A stretch of 64,000 nt of DNA from Dichotomocladium elegans (Eukaryota; Mucoromycota; Mucoromycetes; Mucorales; Lichtheimiaceae), in contig JAIXMN010000036.1 in NCBI GenBank assembly GCA_025716815.1, positions 62,001 to 126,000 of the forward strand, in the 5' to 3' direction. Under the pieces are notes generated by a model. The model worked only from the letters and a program-made list of their open reading frames with translations. It was not told where the DNA came from and ran no database searches. Numbering within the stretch: position 1 is the first letter of the stretch; every line of letters begins with the position of its first letter. The translations under genes and the position numbers were made by a program. Shown here in pieces: positions 45,924 through 58,619 of the stretch.

Positions 45924-47171
45924 ATGTCGAACAATACCACCGTAGACGAAAAGTACAACCTCATCACCCGCAATCTCCAGGAGGTTCTCGGTGGAGATGA
46001 GATCAAAAAGATTCTCCAGGAGCGTAACCTCAAGGTCTACTGGGGAACAGCGCCTACTGGTCGTCCGCACATTGGTTATTTCGTAGCCATGGCCAAGATT
46101 GCAGATCTTTTGGCAGCCGGCTGCGAGGTAAAATTTAAAAGAGACACTACACAGGAAAAACAACAAGAACCCACTGGGCTCATTTGATTTTTATAGGTGA
46201 AGGTTCTGTTGGCTGATTTGCACGCCTTCTTGGACAACATGAAAGCACCTCTTGAGCTCGTGGCGCATCGTGTCAAATACTATGAGGCCATCGTGAAAGC
46301 CGTGCTTCGGTCGATCGGTGTGCCGTTGGAGAAGCTCAAATTCATCGTTGGCTCGAGTTACGAGCTGTCGAAGGAATACACGCTGGACAACTTCAAACTT
46401 GCAGCGTGCATCACCGAACACGATGCTAAGAAGGCTGGTGCGGAGGTGGTGAAGCAGGTTGCATCACCCTTGCTCTCTGGTCTTTTGTACCCTCAGATGC
46501 AGGCTCTGGATGAGGAGTACCTTGATGTGGATTGTCAACTTGGTGGTGTGGATCAGCGCAAGATCTTTGTGCTTGCCGAAAAGTACCTGCCCCAGATCGG
46601 CTACAAGAAGCGCTCCCACCTGATGAACCCCATGGTGCCTGGCCTCACCGGCTCAAAGATGTCAGCATCCGATCCTGATTCGAAGATTGACTTCCTTGAC
46701 GATGCCAAGTCAGTTCAAAAGAAGATCAAGAAGGCTTTCTGCGAGGAGGGCAATATTACCGATAACGGTCTGCTGGCTTTTATCAAGTACGTCTACTTCC
46801 CTGTGAAGCAGCTCTCGACCGATAAGCCGACGTTCGTGTGCCCCCGCCCAGAGAAGTGGGGTGGCGACATCGTGTTTGAGGATTATGCCACGCTTGAGAA
46901 GGAATTCGCTGAAAAGAAACTCCACCCGGGAGACCTGAAGGCCGGTGTGATCGCTGCGCTCAACACGATGATGGATCCCATCCGTAAGGAGTTCGAGAAT
47001 CCTGAGCTGAAGGAGCTGATCACCCTCGCCTACCCTCCACCAGCCGCTAAACCTGTCAAGGAGAAGAAGAAGAAGGAGAAGAAGAATACCAAGGAAGAGG
47101 AGAAGCCTGAAAACAAGACGGAAGGGGCTTCCGCCGCTGCTGCTGCACCTGCTGCTGCTGCTGCCAAATAG
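45924..47171 (+). CDS. TYS1: cytosolic tyrosyl-tRNA synthetase
   Basis: Two exons, 45924-46127 and 46197-47171, encode 392 residues (yeast Tys1: 394). The class I signature HIGH appears as [10 protein letters not shown] at 43-52 and the KMSKS loop as GSKMSASDP at 220-228. The tyrosine pocket block [20 protein letters not shown] is intact. The enzyme charges tRNA-Tyr in the cytosol. I chose the ATG at 45924; the frame stays open further upstream, but that part is not conserved and gives no clear targeting signal. The C-terminus ends in a Lys/Glu-rich stretch followed by an Ala-rich tail coded by GCT repeats, likely an RNA-contacting extension. Strong codon bias points to high expression. It lies 371 bases before the LYS12 gene on the same strand. 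Confidence 0.97.
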
Positions 47172-47542
47172 ACAATTCAATGTCTACATACATAAAGCTC
47201 TTCTCGCCCTCCTCTCGCCTCCACCCACCCACCCTTTTCTCGCCATACACTTTATCCTGCTCAGACACAAGCGTACAACCTACGTAAAAAATCAATACAC
47301 ACAATTTTTTAAATACGAATACACGTTGAAAGCAAAAAATAAAAAGTACATGACACAAAAACAGCGCCGATTGCCTTTTAGAGTACTCCAGACACAGATG
47401 TGACAGCTGATCAGCGCGCGCTTTAACACACACACAATCCGCGTTTAGATTAGATATTATAATTACCACAAGCCCTTGTAAAAAGGGCCTTTCTTTCTTT
47501 CTTTCTTCTCATTGTTCTGTTCCTTAATCCTACCCTATCCAC
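47172..47542. other. intergenic between two rightward genes
   Basis: Contains the TyrRS 3' region and the LYS12 promoter with a TTTC repeat at 47489-47507. No gene. Confidence 0.6.
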
Positions 47543-49116
<1,574 letters not shown>

Positions 49117-49563
49117 TTTCTTTTCCAACTGTACAGATTATAGATATATTATTTAGAGGATAAAGAAAACCATGTTCATCCAGATACGCACCTATACATA
49201 TATATTTCCGCCCAGCACCAGCTTTGTTAACAGAAAACAAATAAAAATAACTTCATAGGCTGTAGGCTACGTATGTATCTTTGTCCCCAGAGGCATGTAA
49301 AAGCACAAGATATGTTTGCCTCATCAATACATGGTCTCTCCATGTTTGCGAAAAAAAAAAGAAATCGGGTGTTCACTTCAGCATGTTTGACGCAATTATT
49401 ATTACTATTATTATTATTACTTGATCAATAATTATATATATATATGTATATGTATGTATGTATGTATATGTATATATATTCCCTACCCGAGAAGCAGCAG
49501 CAACTGCTGCTGCTGCTGCTGCTGCTGCAACGAGAGAGAGACACGCCGGATATCTGCTTCGAG
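49117..49563. other. convergent 3' intergenic region with repeats
   Basis: Between LYS12 and the Osh3-like gene. It contains ATT triplets at 49396-49417, a TA/GTAT repeat at 49434-49478 and a CTG run at 49500-49528. No gene. Confidence 0.6.
49500..49528. repeat. (CTG)n triplet repeat
   Basis: About nine CTG/CAG units in the 3' flank of the Osh3-like gene, outside coding sequence. Confidence 0.8.
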
Positions 49564-52500
49564 TTACCAAATATCAAACTGATCGCTTGGCCACTGGCCC
49601 GTCTCCCTGACATGCCAATATTCACCCGTAAACTGCCACGATGCCGGAGAACCCCGGTCGCCCTCCACAGACGAAGACGGGATCACCCCAGGCTCGGCGG
49701 CAAACTCGTCTCGCTCGAGCCTGAACCAGCGCGGCTTCCATTCAACACCCAACGACTCGAGCTCCTTGCGGCGGTCTCGTTGCTTTTGCTCTATCCGAAT
49801 CTTTTCCTGCTCGGCATCATTCACGTAGCCTAAACTATAGCCATCAGCAACATATGCAACTTTCACACACATACACACGCACACACACACCTTGCTCATA
49901 GAGTCGGAGATCAGGCCGGAGCCGAGCATCCGTCTTCGGTAGACTGTCTTTTTCGATCTCGGTAATCTCATTCAATTCCATCGCAAAGCGACTGAAGCCA
50001 TAGTACTTTGCAGGATCCTGGATATGCGGCGGCGTAGCCGTCCAGAGGATCGACAACTGGCTCGGGTTCATGTCCACCTCCTCAGCAAGCACCCCTGTCC
50101 ACTTGCCGACCACCCGCCGTCGCTTAGCGCCATGCTTGTCGTACGCGGTCATCACCACCTCGTTCGATGGTTTAGGCGCAGTGAACAAGGACCCGCCCGT
50201 GCTCTCCTTGAATGTCACTACCACATACTCGGCCGTGGAATGGTTGACGACCTTCATCTCGCCCACATGTTCAATGTACTTGTTGCCTGCAATCATGTTC
50301 CGGAGCCAGCTCGACGGTTTTGAGAAGGTGTAATGATCATTGTGTCCCGTCAGCGTAACATGGAAGGTGCCTTCATTGATCAATTCCTAAAAAAAAAAAG
50401 TATATCGTTAATAAGGTCAGCAACTAATTAACTTTTTCCCACAGACAGACTGACCATGGATTTGCCCCAGAACTTGGTCCTCATCTTAACACATTGCCAG
50501 TACTTGTAGTTGCGTGATTCTGCATGGGCCTTTTTCGAAAGCGGCAAGTATCAATCACATCAGGAACCTCCCCCTGATCCCCATCTATCCAATGCGCGCA
50601 CCCCCGAAAAACATAGATATATACGTACCGCAATGATGAGAGGATTATGGGATACCTTTTCAGCAATGAACCGAAACCCTTTATCAGGGCGGATAAGCTC
50701 GTACGTCTCGTTCATCATTGGATTGAACGGCTGCATGCATCAGCAGCCCACCCCCAATACACCGGAGTGAGAGCGAGATAATACAACTATGGTATTCTCA
50801 TTACCTTGCGACCAGTACGGTGCTGGCTCGAGGCGTATCCCGAAACAGCAAAAACAGCCACATGAAGTAGCCGATCGAGAGAATCCGACAGCGTCGAAGC
50901 TTTATCCAGAATTTCGGAATACTCGAGCTCCTCGCACGCGCGCTGCAGCATGCTCAATGGCTCGTTCAAACTGATCGGCATCGAGATCGTCGAGAGATCT
51001 TTGCCCACGTTTTTCCGGATAATCGAGAGCGCTGATATTTCAGCACTTACAACAGGTGATGGCAAAATTTGGCGACGGTGTTGGCATAATTGATGGCTCA
51101 TACTCAACGTATCCAGAGGCGACATCGGGCACTGTTGATCTTTTTTTTTTTAAAAAAAAAGGGGGGGAGGTGTGGAGGAAAGCGTTGGCAAATGCACCGC
51201 GTCTACATATACATCCTTGAATCCCCATATTCTTTTACCATCATCCTCTTCCTCTTCGATATAGTCATCGTCGTCGTCATCGTCATCCGTATAATGATCG
51301 ACATTGACAAACTCTTCGGAATCGCACTCTTCACTCAGTAGGATTTCCTCTGCATCAAAATACTGGTCGGAAATCACCGATCCTCGCCAGGAACCGTTGC
51401 TATGTATAAATGGACTCATATTGCCAGGTATTGTCAAATGTGAGGCGTCTTGGTTTCTTGACGAAGCAGCAGCCGACGCAGACGCAGATGGACTCGACGG
51501 TACAAGCATATCGTTAAAATGCGTGTTCAGTGTGCGCCATAGACTTTGCTGATAAGCAATGCTGTCAAGTATTCTTTGCTTTTCGGAGGCGAGTTGATGT
51601 TGCTGGCTCGAGCTGAGGAGCTGATCGATGGTACGCATGTATTCCTGAATATCGGTCAGGAGATCCATGGATAGGTTCAAGCCCGACTTGACCTGCTGCT
51701 TGAAATTGTAGCGCTCATGTTCAATTTCTAGAGTCGGCGTCGGTGGGAGCATGAGACCGTTTTCATTGTGGTCATCACCGCCTTGTTCCTCCTCCACAAG
51801 GGCGGCGGTGGCGGTGGTGCGAAATTCGCGAAGTGCTTTGGTCCATTTTGCTTGATCGTCGTTATTGATGGCCTTGAGGTGATAGAGCATCGTGCCAGAA
51901 TCGATGTGGATCAGGCGCTGGACGGGGTTGATGGATATGGTAGCCACGAGAATTTGGATAGAGCCACGGGTGACACTTGCGGGCGACGTAGAGTAGGACA
52001 GGACGCCGGATGGAGACAACTGGAACCAGCGCTTAGCCCATCCTACACCCAAGATTGATGCTGTTATGTTTTACCCGCATAAAAAAAGCGATTATGGTGT
52101 ATGCTTGCCTTGTAGCTTTCTGCGCTTCCTTTTCAGAAGCCATCCGCAGACAATATAATTGGGTGACTCATCCGAGAGCGACCGGCGCGGATGATTGCTC
52201 GATACGGTTGGGGTGATCAATGCAACGGAGAAGCTGAGTATTTTCGGGGTGTTTCGCGAGAAGGTGTTGTCTAAACCCAAGAGCAAAGCAGGTTTGAGCT
52301 TCTTGTGCATTTTCTCAACGTCCGGTTATGTACCAAACACTAGGATATAGTTTCCAGGAATCTGAACAACATGGCTTCCTTCCACTTTCACGTTGGCGGA
52401 GACACAATGTGCTATGGGAACCACCTCAATCAGATCCTCCTGCTCCTTGAGCTTGGCCGATGCAACCGACTGTGACTTGAGCCGCTTTAGACTGCCTTGA

Positions 52501-52985
52501 GATGAGCCATTGAGCTTTCTGCTGTGGAGCAATTGGTGAAGCACTTGTGTTCTGTTCTCAGAAAGGCTTTTGCGTCGGTTTTCACTTTGCGCTATATGAA
52601 TAATACTTCAATTCCCTCATCCACTAGCAAAAGATTGTCCATATATATATATATATATATATATACGTATTATGTATGTACGTATGTACGTGCGTACGTA
52701 CGTGCATACGTAGCTACCTATATACATATATATATACATACCCATATTTTCAGTAACGTTAGCAAAAACGTCAGCAACAGAGGTGCGGCGTTGCTGCTTT
52801 TCCTGTTGGGCCTGAAAGATGAATTCAGACGATGAAGGCAACCGGCCTGCACCTAGTCGGCGGTACAGGCCAAAGGCAATGTTCTTCCGCTTAGTTGTGA
52901 ATGACCAGCGGATCGTGGTGCCCTTTTCTCCGACATAAATGTAATGAAGATAAGAATCGCGTGGCTGAACTTGGATAACTTCCAT
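49564..52985 (-). CDS. Osh3-type oxysterol-binding protein (GOLD-PH-FFAT-ORD)
   Basis: Nine exons encode 913 residues: 52985-52742, 52591-52334, 52270-52109, 52042-51239, 51139-50805, 50730-50629, 50529-50455, 50386-49891 and 49829-49564. The N-terminal GOLD-like domain shows [20 protein letters not shown] and [12 protein letters not shown]. The PH domain (about 205-295) starts [12 protein letters not shown] and ends [14 protein letters not shown]-like motif QYFDAEE at about 448 would bind the ER protein VAP/Scs2. The lipid-transfer domain includes [20 protein letters not shown] and [12 protein letters not shown]. This architecture fits yeast Osh3, which moves phosphoinositide/lipid at ER-plasma membrane contacts. 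The usual EQVSHHPP signature is EKVSHNPL here. Intron 3 (52043-52108) is GC-AG. The start could also be an in-frame ATG at 53045, and the exon 5 acceptor at 51140 is less certain. Confidence 0.9.
52639..52735. repeat. (AT)n and (GTAC)-type repeats in an intron
   Basis: About 25 bases of alternating AT are followed by degenerate gtacgtat units and more TA repeats. They lie inside the first intron of the Osh3-like gene (52592-52741). Confidence 0.85.
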
Positions 52986-53326
52986 AAGGTTACAGAACAG
53001 GACAGGTGCAGGTACTACGCGCCCACCCGTTTGTTTCAGGTTCAAGAAAAGAAAAGAGTAGAAGAGGACAACAATGCAAGCGTTGACGTCAAGAGGGCGT
53101 GTGGGTGCAAAAAGGATTCAGAGGAAAGAAAAAAAAGAAAGAGAGAGAGAGAGAGCGAAATAAGGAATAATCCCATGATAGGAAGTCTTTTGTACCGCTT
53201 GCTTATGGGCATAAGGAGAGAACAGGTTCGCTAGGGATCCCCAGGGTAAAAAGGGTATTTTATTATCAACGTCGGGGTTAGGAAGGGAGAACAGAACCGC
53301 ACTACCAGAACGTCGTAGTCGGAGGA
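52986..53326. other. promoter region of the Osh3-like gene
   Basis: Holds an A/G-rich stretch at 53125-53160 and no supportable gene. Confidence 0.5.
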
Positions 53327-53675
53327 CTACGCCTTTCCCTCCTTTTCCTTTTCATCCTCTTCTGCCATACAGCGCGAAGCGGCGCGCTTGCGCTGCAATA
53401 CACAAGACAATTGCTTCATGCAATAACAGTATCCAAAAACAGTCGCCGAGGGTCCACAGAGGGAATGAGACGGGCACTGCTTATTTTCGTTTTCTTTAAC
53501 TCATACAAAATAGTAAAATATCGTTCCCCGTCGGCACAGCACTCCACAAGTCAAATGAATGACCAGAAGTTCCGTTTCTCCCAAGAAGGGTAAAGAACAG
53601 ACTTATCTGGAGCGCGATGTTGACATCGTCAACTGGCAATGTCTGGCCATTGTCAAATGAATGACTGACCGACAT
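53327..53675 (-). CDS. candidate two-exon microprotein with an AT-AG intron, unidentified
   Basis: On the minus strand an ATG at 53675 opens 23 codons (to 53607, ending VDDVNIALQ). A second open block from 53392 to 53327 codes RKRAASRCMAEEDEKEKEGKA and a stop, preceded by a good TTGCAG acceptor. Joining them directly in phase gives a 44-residue hydrophilic protein. The donor after the first block reads CTCCAG/ATAAGT, that is the ideal GTAAGT with G changed to A. Either the intron is a rare AT-AG one, the base is a sequencing error or mutation, or the blocks are not one gene. I recognise no family. The composition of both blocks looks protein-like. Confidence 0.4.
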
Positions 53676-54073
53676 CGTGGCTGCACTCGAAAGTTTTGAT
53701 TCAATGAAGAGCAACCATCGTCAGAGGACCCTTGCTTTTATAGTTTTTTTTTTTTTCCCCCTTCTGTCGCCGACCCATTTTGTGACCTTTCTTTTTTTTT
53801 ACACAACAGCCCTGGTCAAGAAAAAAAAAATTGGAGCGCCGCTGCTGGGGTAGATATTCCATAAAAGGAATTGAAAGACATACACTTCCGAACCTTTTCT
53901 CTCGTGTGAATGGGAAATTAAAACAATTGAACGGGACAATCGTAAAAAAAATACTAAGTATATACAAGCTACTAATATAACGTATGGAATCGCTGTGTGT
54001 GTGTGTGTATGTGTGTGTGCGTATGTATCTTTTCAGGAGGATGTGTGAAGAAGAAAACGTTTGTGATAGCAGA
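53676..54073. other. intergenic
   Basis: Contains poly-T/poly-A tracts (53744-53757, 53790-53799, 53820-53830) and a (TG)n stretch at 53995-54019. No gene beyond the flanking ones. Confidence 0.5.
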
Positions 54074-54931
54074 TTACTTGCGTTGTTCAATGACAAGTCC
54101 CAAAAACTAGCAATGGCCACCACTTTTGGTCAGATAAAGTAACAGTAAGTTACTGGTCTAGGGGCTTACTTGTTCATATGTGATTTGGATGATGCCATCT
54201 CGATCAGTGTCGAAACGTTGGAAGGACATGGTCAATGAACGGATCGTAGCGCAGGCCTGTACAAAGTTATCGAATGTGATGTTGCCACGCCCTAAGTCAT
54301 GATGTTCGTCTCCCGTGAGTGCCCTTGGCTTTTCTCATCCGCACAAGATGCCCTTACCGTATCGATCAAATTTTTGAATCAACGTTTGGATAAAGTTGTC
54401 CGAGAGGTTATAACCAAAAGTCTTCAATGCATTCTTCAATTCTCGATGATCAATGTTGCCCGAGCCATCGGTATCAAACGCGCGGAAGCACCGCTGCCAT
54501 TCTTCGATATACCGCCAGAGACCGGTAAACTCGTGGAAATCGATTGTACCCGTGTTGTCCATATCAAACATGCCTACCATCATGCGCACCGTCTCAATAT
54601 TGAAAGGGGTCCAGTCACCATTGATGAGTGCACGCTGCAGCTCGTCTACAGTCAGATAACCCGAACGGTCGGTGTCCACCGCTTGAAACCAGTACCACAG
54701 TTTGAGGTCAGCGCCAGGTGGTGCAGGCAACACTATAGGGAAAGGTACGAGTTAGACCATGCTGTTTAAGAGAGACGTTTAGCCATTGCAAGAAGGTAAC
54801 ATACTGCTGCCATGCAGAGGTGGTGGGTAAGGTCCCCCTGGTGGCGGATGCGGCGGGTATCCTTGCTGTTGAGGCGGAGGAAAGGGCTGCTGATGTTGTT
54901 GGTAGGGTGTGCTGTGATGATTATATGCCAT
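54074..54931 (-). CDS. penta-EF-hand calcium-binding protein (ALG-2/peflin/Pef1 family)
   Basis: Four exons, 54931-54805, 54732-54358, 54291-54170 and 54106-54074, encode 218 residues. The N-terminal 43 residues are rich in Gln, Pro, Gly and Tyr, as in peflin and yeast Pef1. Five EF-hand loops follow: DTDRSGYLTVDE, DMDNTGTIDFHE, DTDGSGNIDHRE, a degenerate DRYGRGNITFDN and DTDRDGIIQ. The last exon supplies the short C-terminal dimer strand FLGLVIEQRK. Loops 1 and 3 have full calcium ligands, as usual in the family. Such proteins act as calcium-dependent adaptors at membranes (COPII coats, ESCRT, budding). The small 33-base last exon fits the conserved C-terminus. Confidence 0.93.
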
Positions 54932-55770
54932 GAAAGCTACGAATGGAGTAACGAAGGAAAGAAAAAAGATAACGCCAAGAGCGAGAAGCGCTCTAAGTAT
55001 TCGCTACTTTTGCTGCGGCGCATGACACGATATGGCTCCGAACATCATATGTGAAAGTAAAAGTGAAATCGTAGCCACACAAATCAAATGATGTCCTATT
55101 TCCAGAACAAGCAAATGGCGACCGCCCAATGAGACTGCGGACAGGGTATTACACTCGTACTAAGCTATGTACTGTAGTAACTAAACTGGGGGCCACTGAA
55201 ACCTCTAGTACGATGCTTATGATGACCCGTCTATAGGAGAGCCTTCTTTTACCTATCGATGCTATCGGCATCGCCACAGTTTCTTGATGTTATACATTCA
55301 GTCCATTTTTTAGGCACCAGAGACCTCCCTCCCCAATAAGCTGATGACGCTATCCCCATACCCGACTTGAAGACTCTTTATATGTATGTACACTTCCATA
55401 AATCCTGCTTGCGTCCGTCGCCGTAAGGAGACAATCTCCAAGTCGTGTTCTTAGTCTAATTACGTCATCCGTCGTCTGTTCTTCTCATTTAAACTTCTGA
55501 AAACACTTATAGAGAAGGTTGGTGATACAACGTGTGCTCTGCTTGGGACGACCGAATGAGAGGGGGGTTGGCCGTGAAAAAGGAGGGTGCCTGGGTAAAG
55601 TTTACACTAAAGAGCCGCTTCATGCATACACATGCATACACTTGATCGGTATTGCTTTGCTTTCTGCACCCCCATCGAGCCACGGATCAAGCCAAACAAC
55701 CTTTAAACATGTCATTCCAGATAACAAACGCCCGTGCTACAGTATAAACACCAATACATATACATATATG

Positions 55771-55812
<42 letters not shown>

Positions 55813-55876
55813 GCGTAAAAGACCTGAATCTGCTACCGATATATTCCTTCTCTTTCTCTTTCTTCACCCTGCTCTG
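54932..55876. other. divergent promoter region of the PEF protein and isopentenyl isomerase genes
   Basis: About 0.95 kb. It contains a (CA)n/(TA)n compound repeat at 55769-55812 close to the isomerase start. No supportable gene. Confidence 0.6.
55769..55812. repeat. (CA)n(TA)n compound microsatellite
   Basis: About twelve CA units are followed by about nine TA units, ending 65 bases before the isomerase ATG. The TA part could serve as its TATA element. Confidence 0.8.
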
Positions 55877-56874
55877 ATGCAAGTTGTCGACCTTTCTACT
55901 TACGACGAAGAACAAGTCCGTCTCATGGGCGAGATGTGTATCGTGGTAGACGAGAACGACCGGCGCATCGGTGCTGCATCGAAGAAGACATGCAAGTTGC
56001 TAAACCTGATGTTATGAAATGCTGTATAGCGCGTGCATGTGTGCTCGCGTGTGCGCATGTGTTGTACGAAGAGAGAACCCCATCTAATCTGTCAGACTGA
56101 CTGCAATGTAGGTCACCTGATGACGAACATTAAGACTGGCATGCTCCACCGCGCCTTCAGTGTTTTCCTTTTTGACGAACAGAATCGCCTCCTGCTCCAG
56201 AAGCGCGCATCCGAAAAAATTACGTTTCCGGACATGTGGACCAATACGTGCTGTTCGCATCCATTAAGCACCATGTTGGAGCTTGTAGAAGAAAACCAAG
56301 TGGGTAAGCACTGCAGACACCATCTGAAATTTGTCCGGTGCACACGCTGACAAACATCACACGGGGTGATTCGCTTTCATCCACAGGCGCCCGGGTAGCG
56401 GCTCAACGCAAGTTGGCCCATGAGTTAGGCATTCCTCCAGAGCAAGTTCCTATTGAGAAGCTCAGCTACCTGACTCGGATTCATTACATGGCCCCCAGCG
56501 ATGGCATGTGGGGCGAGCATGAAAGTAAGTCATAAACCATCAGAGGGATGAAAAGGAAGATCGCTTATCTTGGTTATGCAGTCGACTACATTTTCTTTAT
56601 CAAGGCCGACGTCAACCTTGAAATCAACAAAAACGAAGTGCAGGAAACCAAATATGTAACGCCTGACGAGCTTCGTGCCATGTTCAGCGACAATGGTATG
56701 TGGAAACTGAACATTTGTCCGGAGAAGTCTGACGAGCGTGCGTTACCCATAGATGTGTCAATGACGCCTTGGTTCAAGCTCATCTGCGAGACATTTCTTT
56801 TCAAGTGGTGGGATAACCTTGATTCGATTAAGCAGCATGAGGACAAGACAACAATCCATCGTTTGGGATTTTAG
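55877..56874 (+). CDS. IDI1: isopentenyl-diphosphate delta-isomerase, type 1
   Basis: Four exons, 55877-55991, 56112-56303, 56387-56524 and 56582-56874, encode 245 residues. The Nudix-fold core is clear: [20 protein letters not shown], the catalytic Cys in WTNTCCSHP, the block [15 protein letters not shown] and the catalytic Glu region WGEHEIDYIFF. The enzyme interconverts isopentenyl and dimethylallyl diphosphate, feeding sterols, carotenoids, ubiquinone and prenylation. Intron 1 (55992-56111) has a GC donor (T/GCAAGT). This is the only donor that restores KKTCHLM; the nearby GT would shift the frame. Known relatives are cytosolic or peroxisomal. No targeting signal is obvious. Confidence 0.95.
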
Positions 56875-57439
56875 TCCTTCAAATATCTGCAAGATCTAAT
56901 AAAAGCCCCTCTCCTTTCCTAATGGTTTGCTGTACGTATTTTGCTTTTCCATGACGCGAGTATCAAGATCGAATCAGACCATGTTCTGGAGATATAAAGA
57001 AAACGCCCCTTGCCTCCACTGCCTCGCAACGAACACACCGGCTCGATACTTTGACCTCTCCAATGGAACCGGCTAACGACTTACTCTATTTCCTGTATTT
57101 TCAGGCTTCGCTCATGGGATTCCGGTGGATGGATGGCTATAGCGATGTTTATTATTGTTCGGCAGGAAATGTAAGAGAAATAAAAACCAACTTGCAGTAG
57201 TTCATTGCACTTGGCCAGGATGAATCCACTTCTGTATGCAACTGGGTGTCAAGAGGAATTTACAAGGCTCCTCTCCCAACCCCGAATTGTTTGTCATGCG
57301 GAGAGACACAGTCATCCCGCAAAGAGGAAACTCCGAGATGTGCTACACGTTTAGCAAGGCAGCACAAGGCGAAAAAAAGAAACAAGCACTATTTCCACCC
57401 CCCCTTCGGCTTTACATAGCATTCCTTTTTCTGTGAGCA
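56875..57439. other. intergenic between two rightward genes
   Basis: Contains the isomerase 3' end and the promoter of the PQ-loop gene. A 35-codon plus frame from 57064 has no recognisable features. No gene called. Confidence 0.5.
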
Positions 57440-58619
57440 ATGCCTGACTTTGCATCAGTGGCATTGTCGATCGCCATGGTGGTGGGCCCCATCATTGGTT
57501 ATGTTGACCAGGCAAGTGATGTTCACAACCATCGGTAACAACAATCCTCATTAACCCACACAATGCTGCAGTACTTTATCATTCGCCGCAAAAGATCGAG
57601 TGCAGGCTTCAACTCACTCACCTGTGGTGTACTCCTCGTTGCAAAGTAAAACGATAAAAAGAAAAATCAGCATGATTCATGCCTCTCGACTCACTCGTTT
57701 TTTTTTATCGGGTGGACATAATACAGCATCTTGAGAGTATTCTTCTGGTAAAGGCCATTTGCTCCGAAGAAAGATATGAAGAATGAAATTAAATAAAAGT
57801 ATCGTGTAGGTTCGGTAAACGGTTCGATACCACGTTGTTTATCCAATCGATAGTGATGATCATCACACAGCTCATCTTGCTTGAAACCGTCGTTCGATAC
57901 CGCCATGACCCGAGCCCATTAACGCTCTATAGCAATCTCGACGACGGGGACGAGCGCACATCGCCAGCCCTCGAGGAAATCGACGATGACGAGGAGGCAG
58001 ATGAAGGCATGATACAACACCAGCGCCCTGGGCCTCGCTTCTTGTCATCTGTCTGGGCATGGGACCATTATCTCAATTACATCAACTTCCTGCTGGGTCT
58101 GACCACCGTTATCGGCGTCCTCTATCTCTTGCTGAGCCGATATCCTGCATTTGTGGAAGTCATTGGGTTTGTGAGCGTTGGCATCGAAAGCACCTTGCCG
58201 GTGCCTCAATGCATCTCCAATTTCAAGCGCCGCTCCACTGCTGGGTTCAGCCTCCTTGTGCTTGCTACCTGGGTAATTTCTCGAAACGGGGCAACCTATC
58301 CCCATCACCTTATTGACATTCTATGGATAGTTCTTTGGCGATAGCTTCAAGCTATTCTATTTTGTGCTTACCCAGTCACCGCTTCAGTTCATCATTTGCG
58401 GTGGCATCCAGCTCTCTATCGACATGCTGATCGTCTTCCAATTCGTGCTTTTCTCAGACCGTATCAGAAAGGGCGCAAGTCATAGCGGTGGTCAGCATCT
58501 TGGTAAGTGTGAGAACACAGCGACGAGCCATGAACGCTTACTGACATAGTCGGATTTTTTTCTTTAAAGCGATAACTGTCCCAGACGCGGACGACGATAT
58601 CGATCATCCGCGCAGCTAA
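57440..58619 (+). CDS. PQ-loop repeat membrane protein (ANY1/SLC66A2 family)
   Basis: Six exons, 57440-57511, 57572-57645, 57727-57747, 57810-58272, 58331-58502 and 58570-58619, encode 283 residues. The seven-helix layout with two PQ-loop repeats is visible. The first repeat is SIAMVVGPIIGYVDQYFIIR followed by AGFNSLTCGVLLVANILRV; note VD in place of the usual PQ. The second is ESTLPVPQCISNFKRRSTAGF. The block FWFGKRFDTTLF is typical of human SLC66A2 (PQLC1) and yeast Any1, which balance phospholipid asymmetry at the trans-Golgi and endosomes opposite flippases. A cytosolic acidic loop (about 95-130) lies between the repeats, and the tail is acidic. The first intron is GC-AG and the third exon has only 21 bases. 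Confidence 0.9.
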
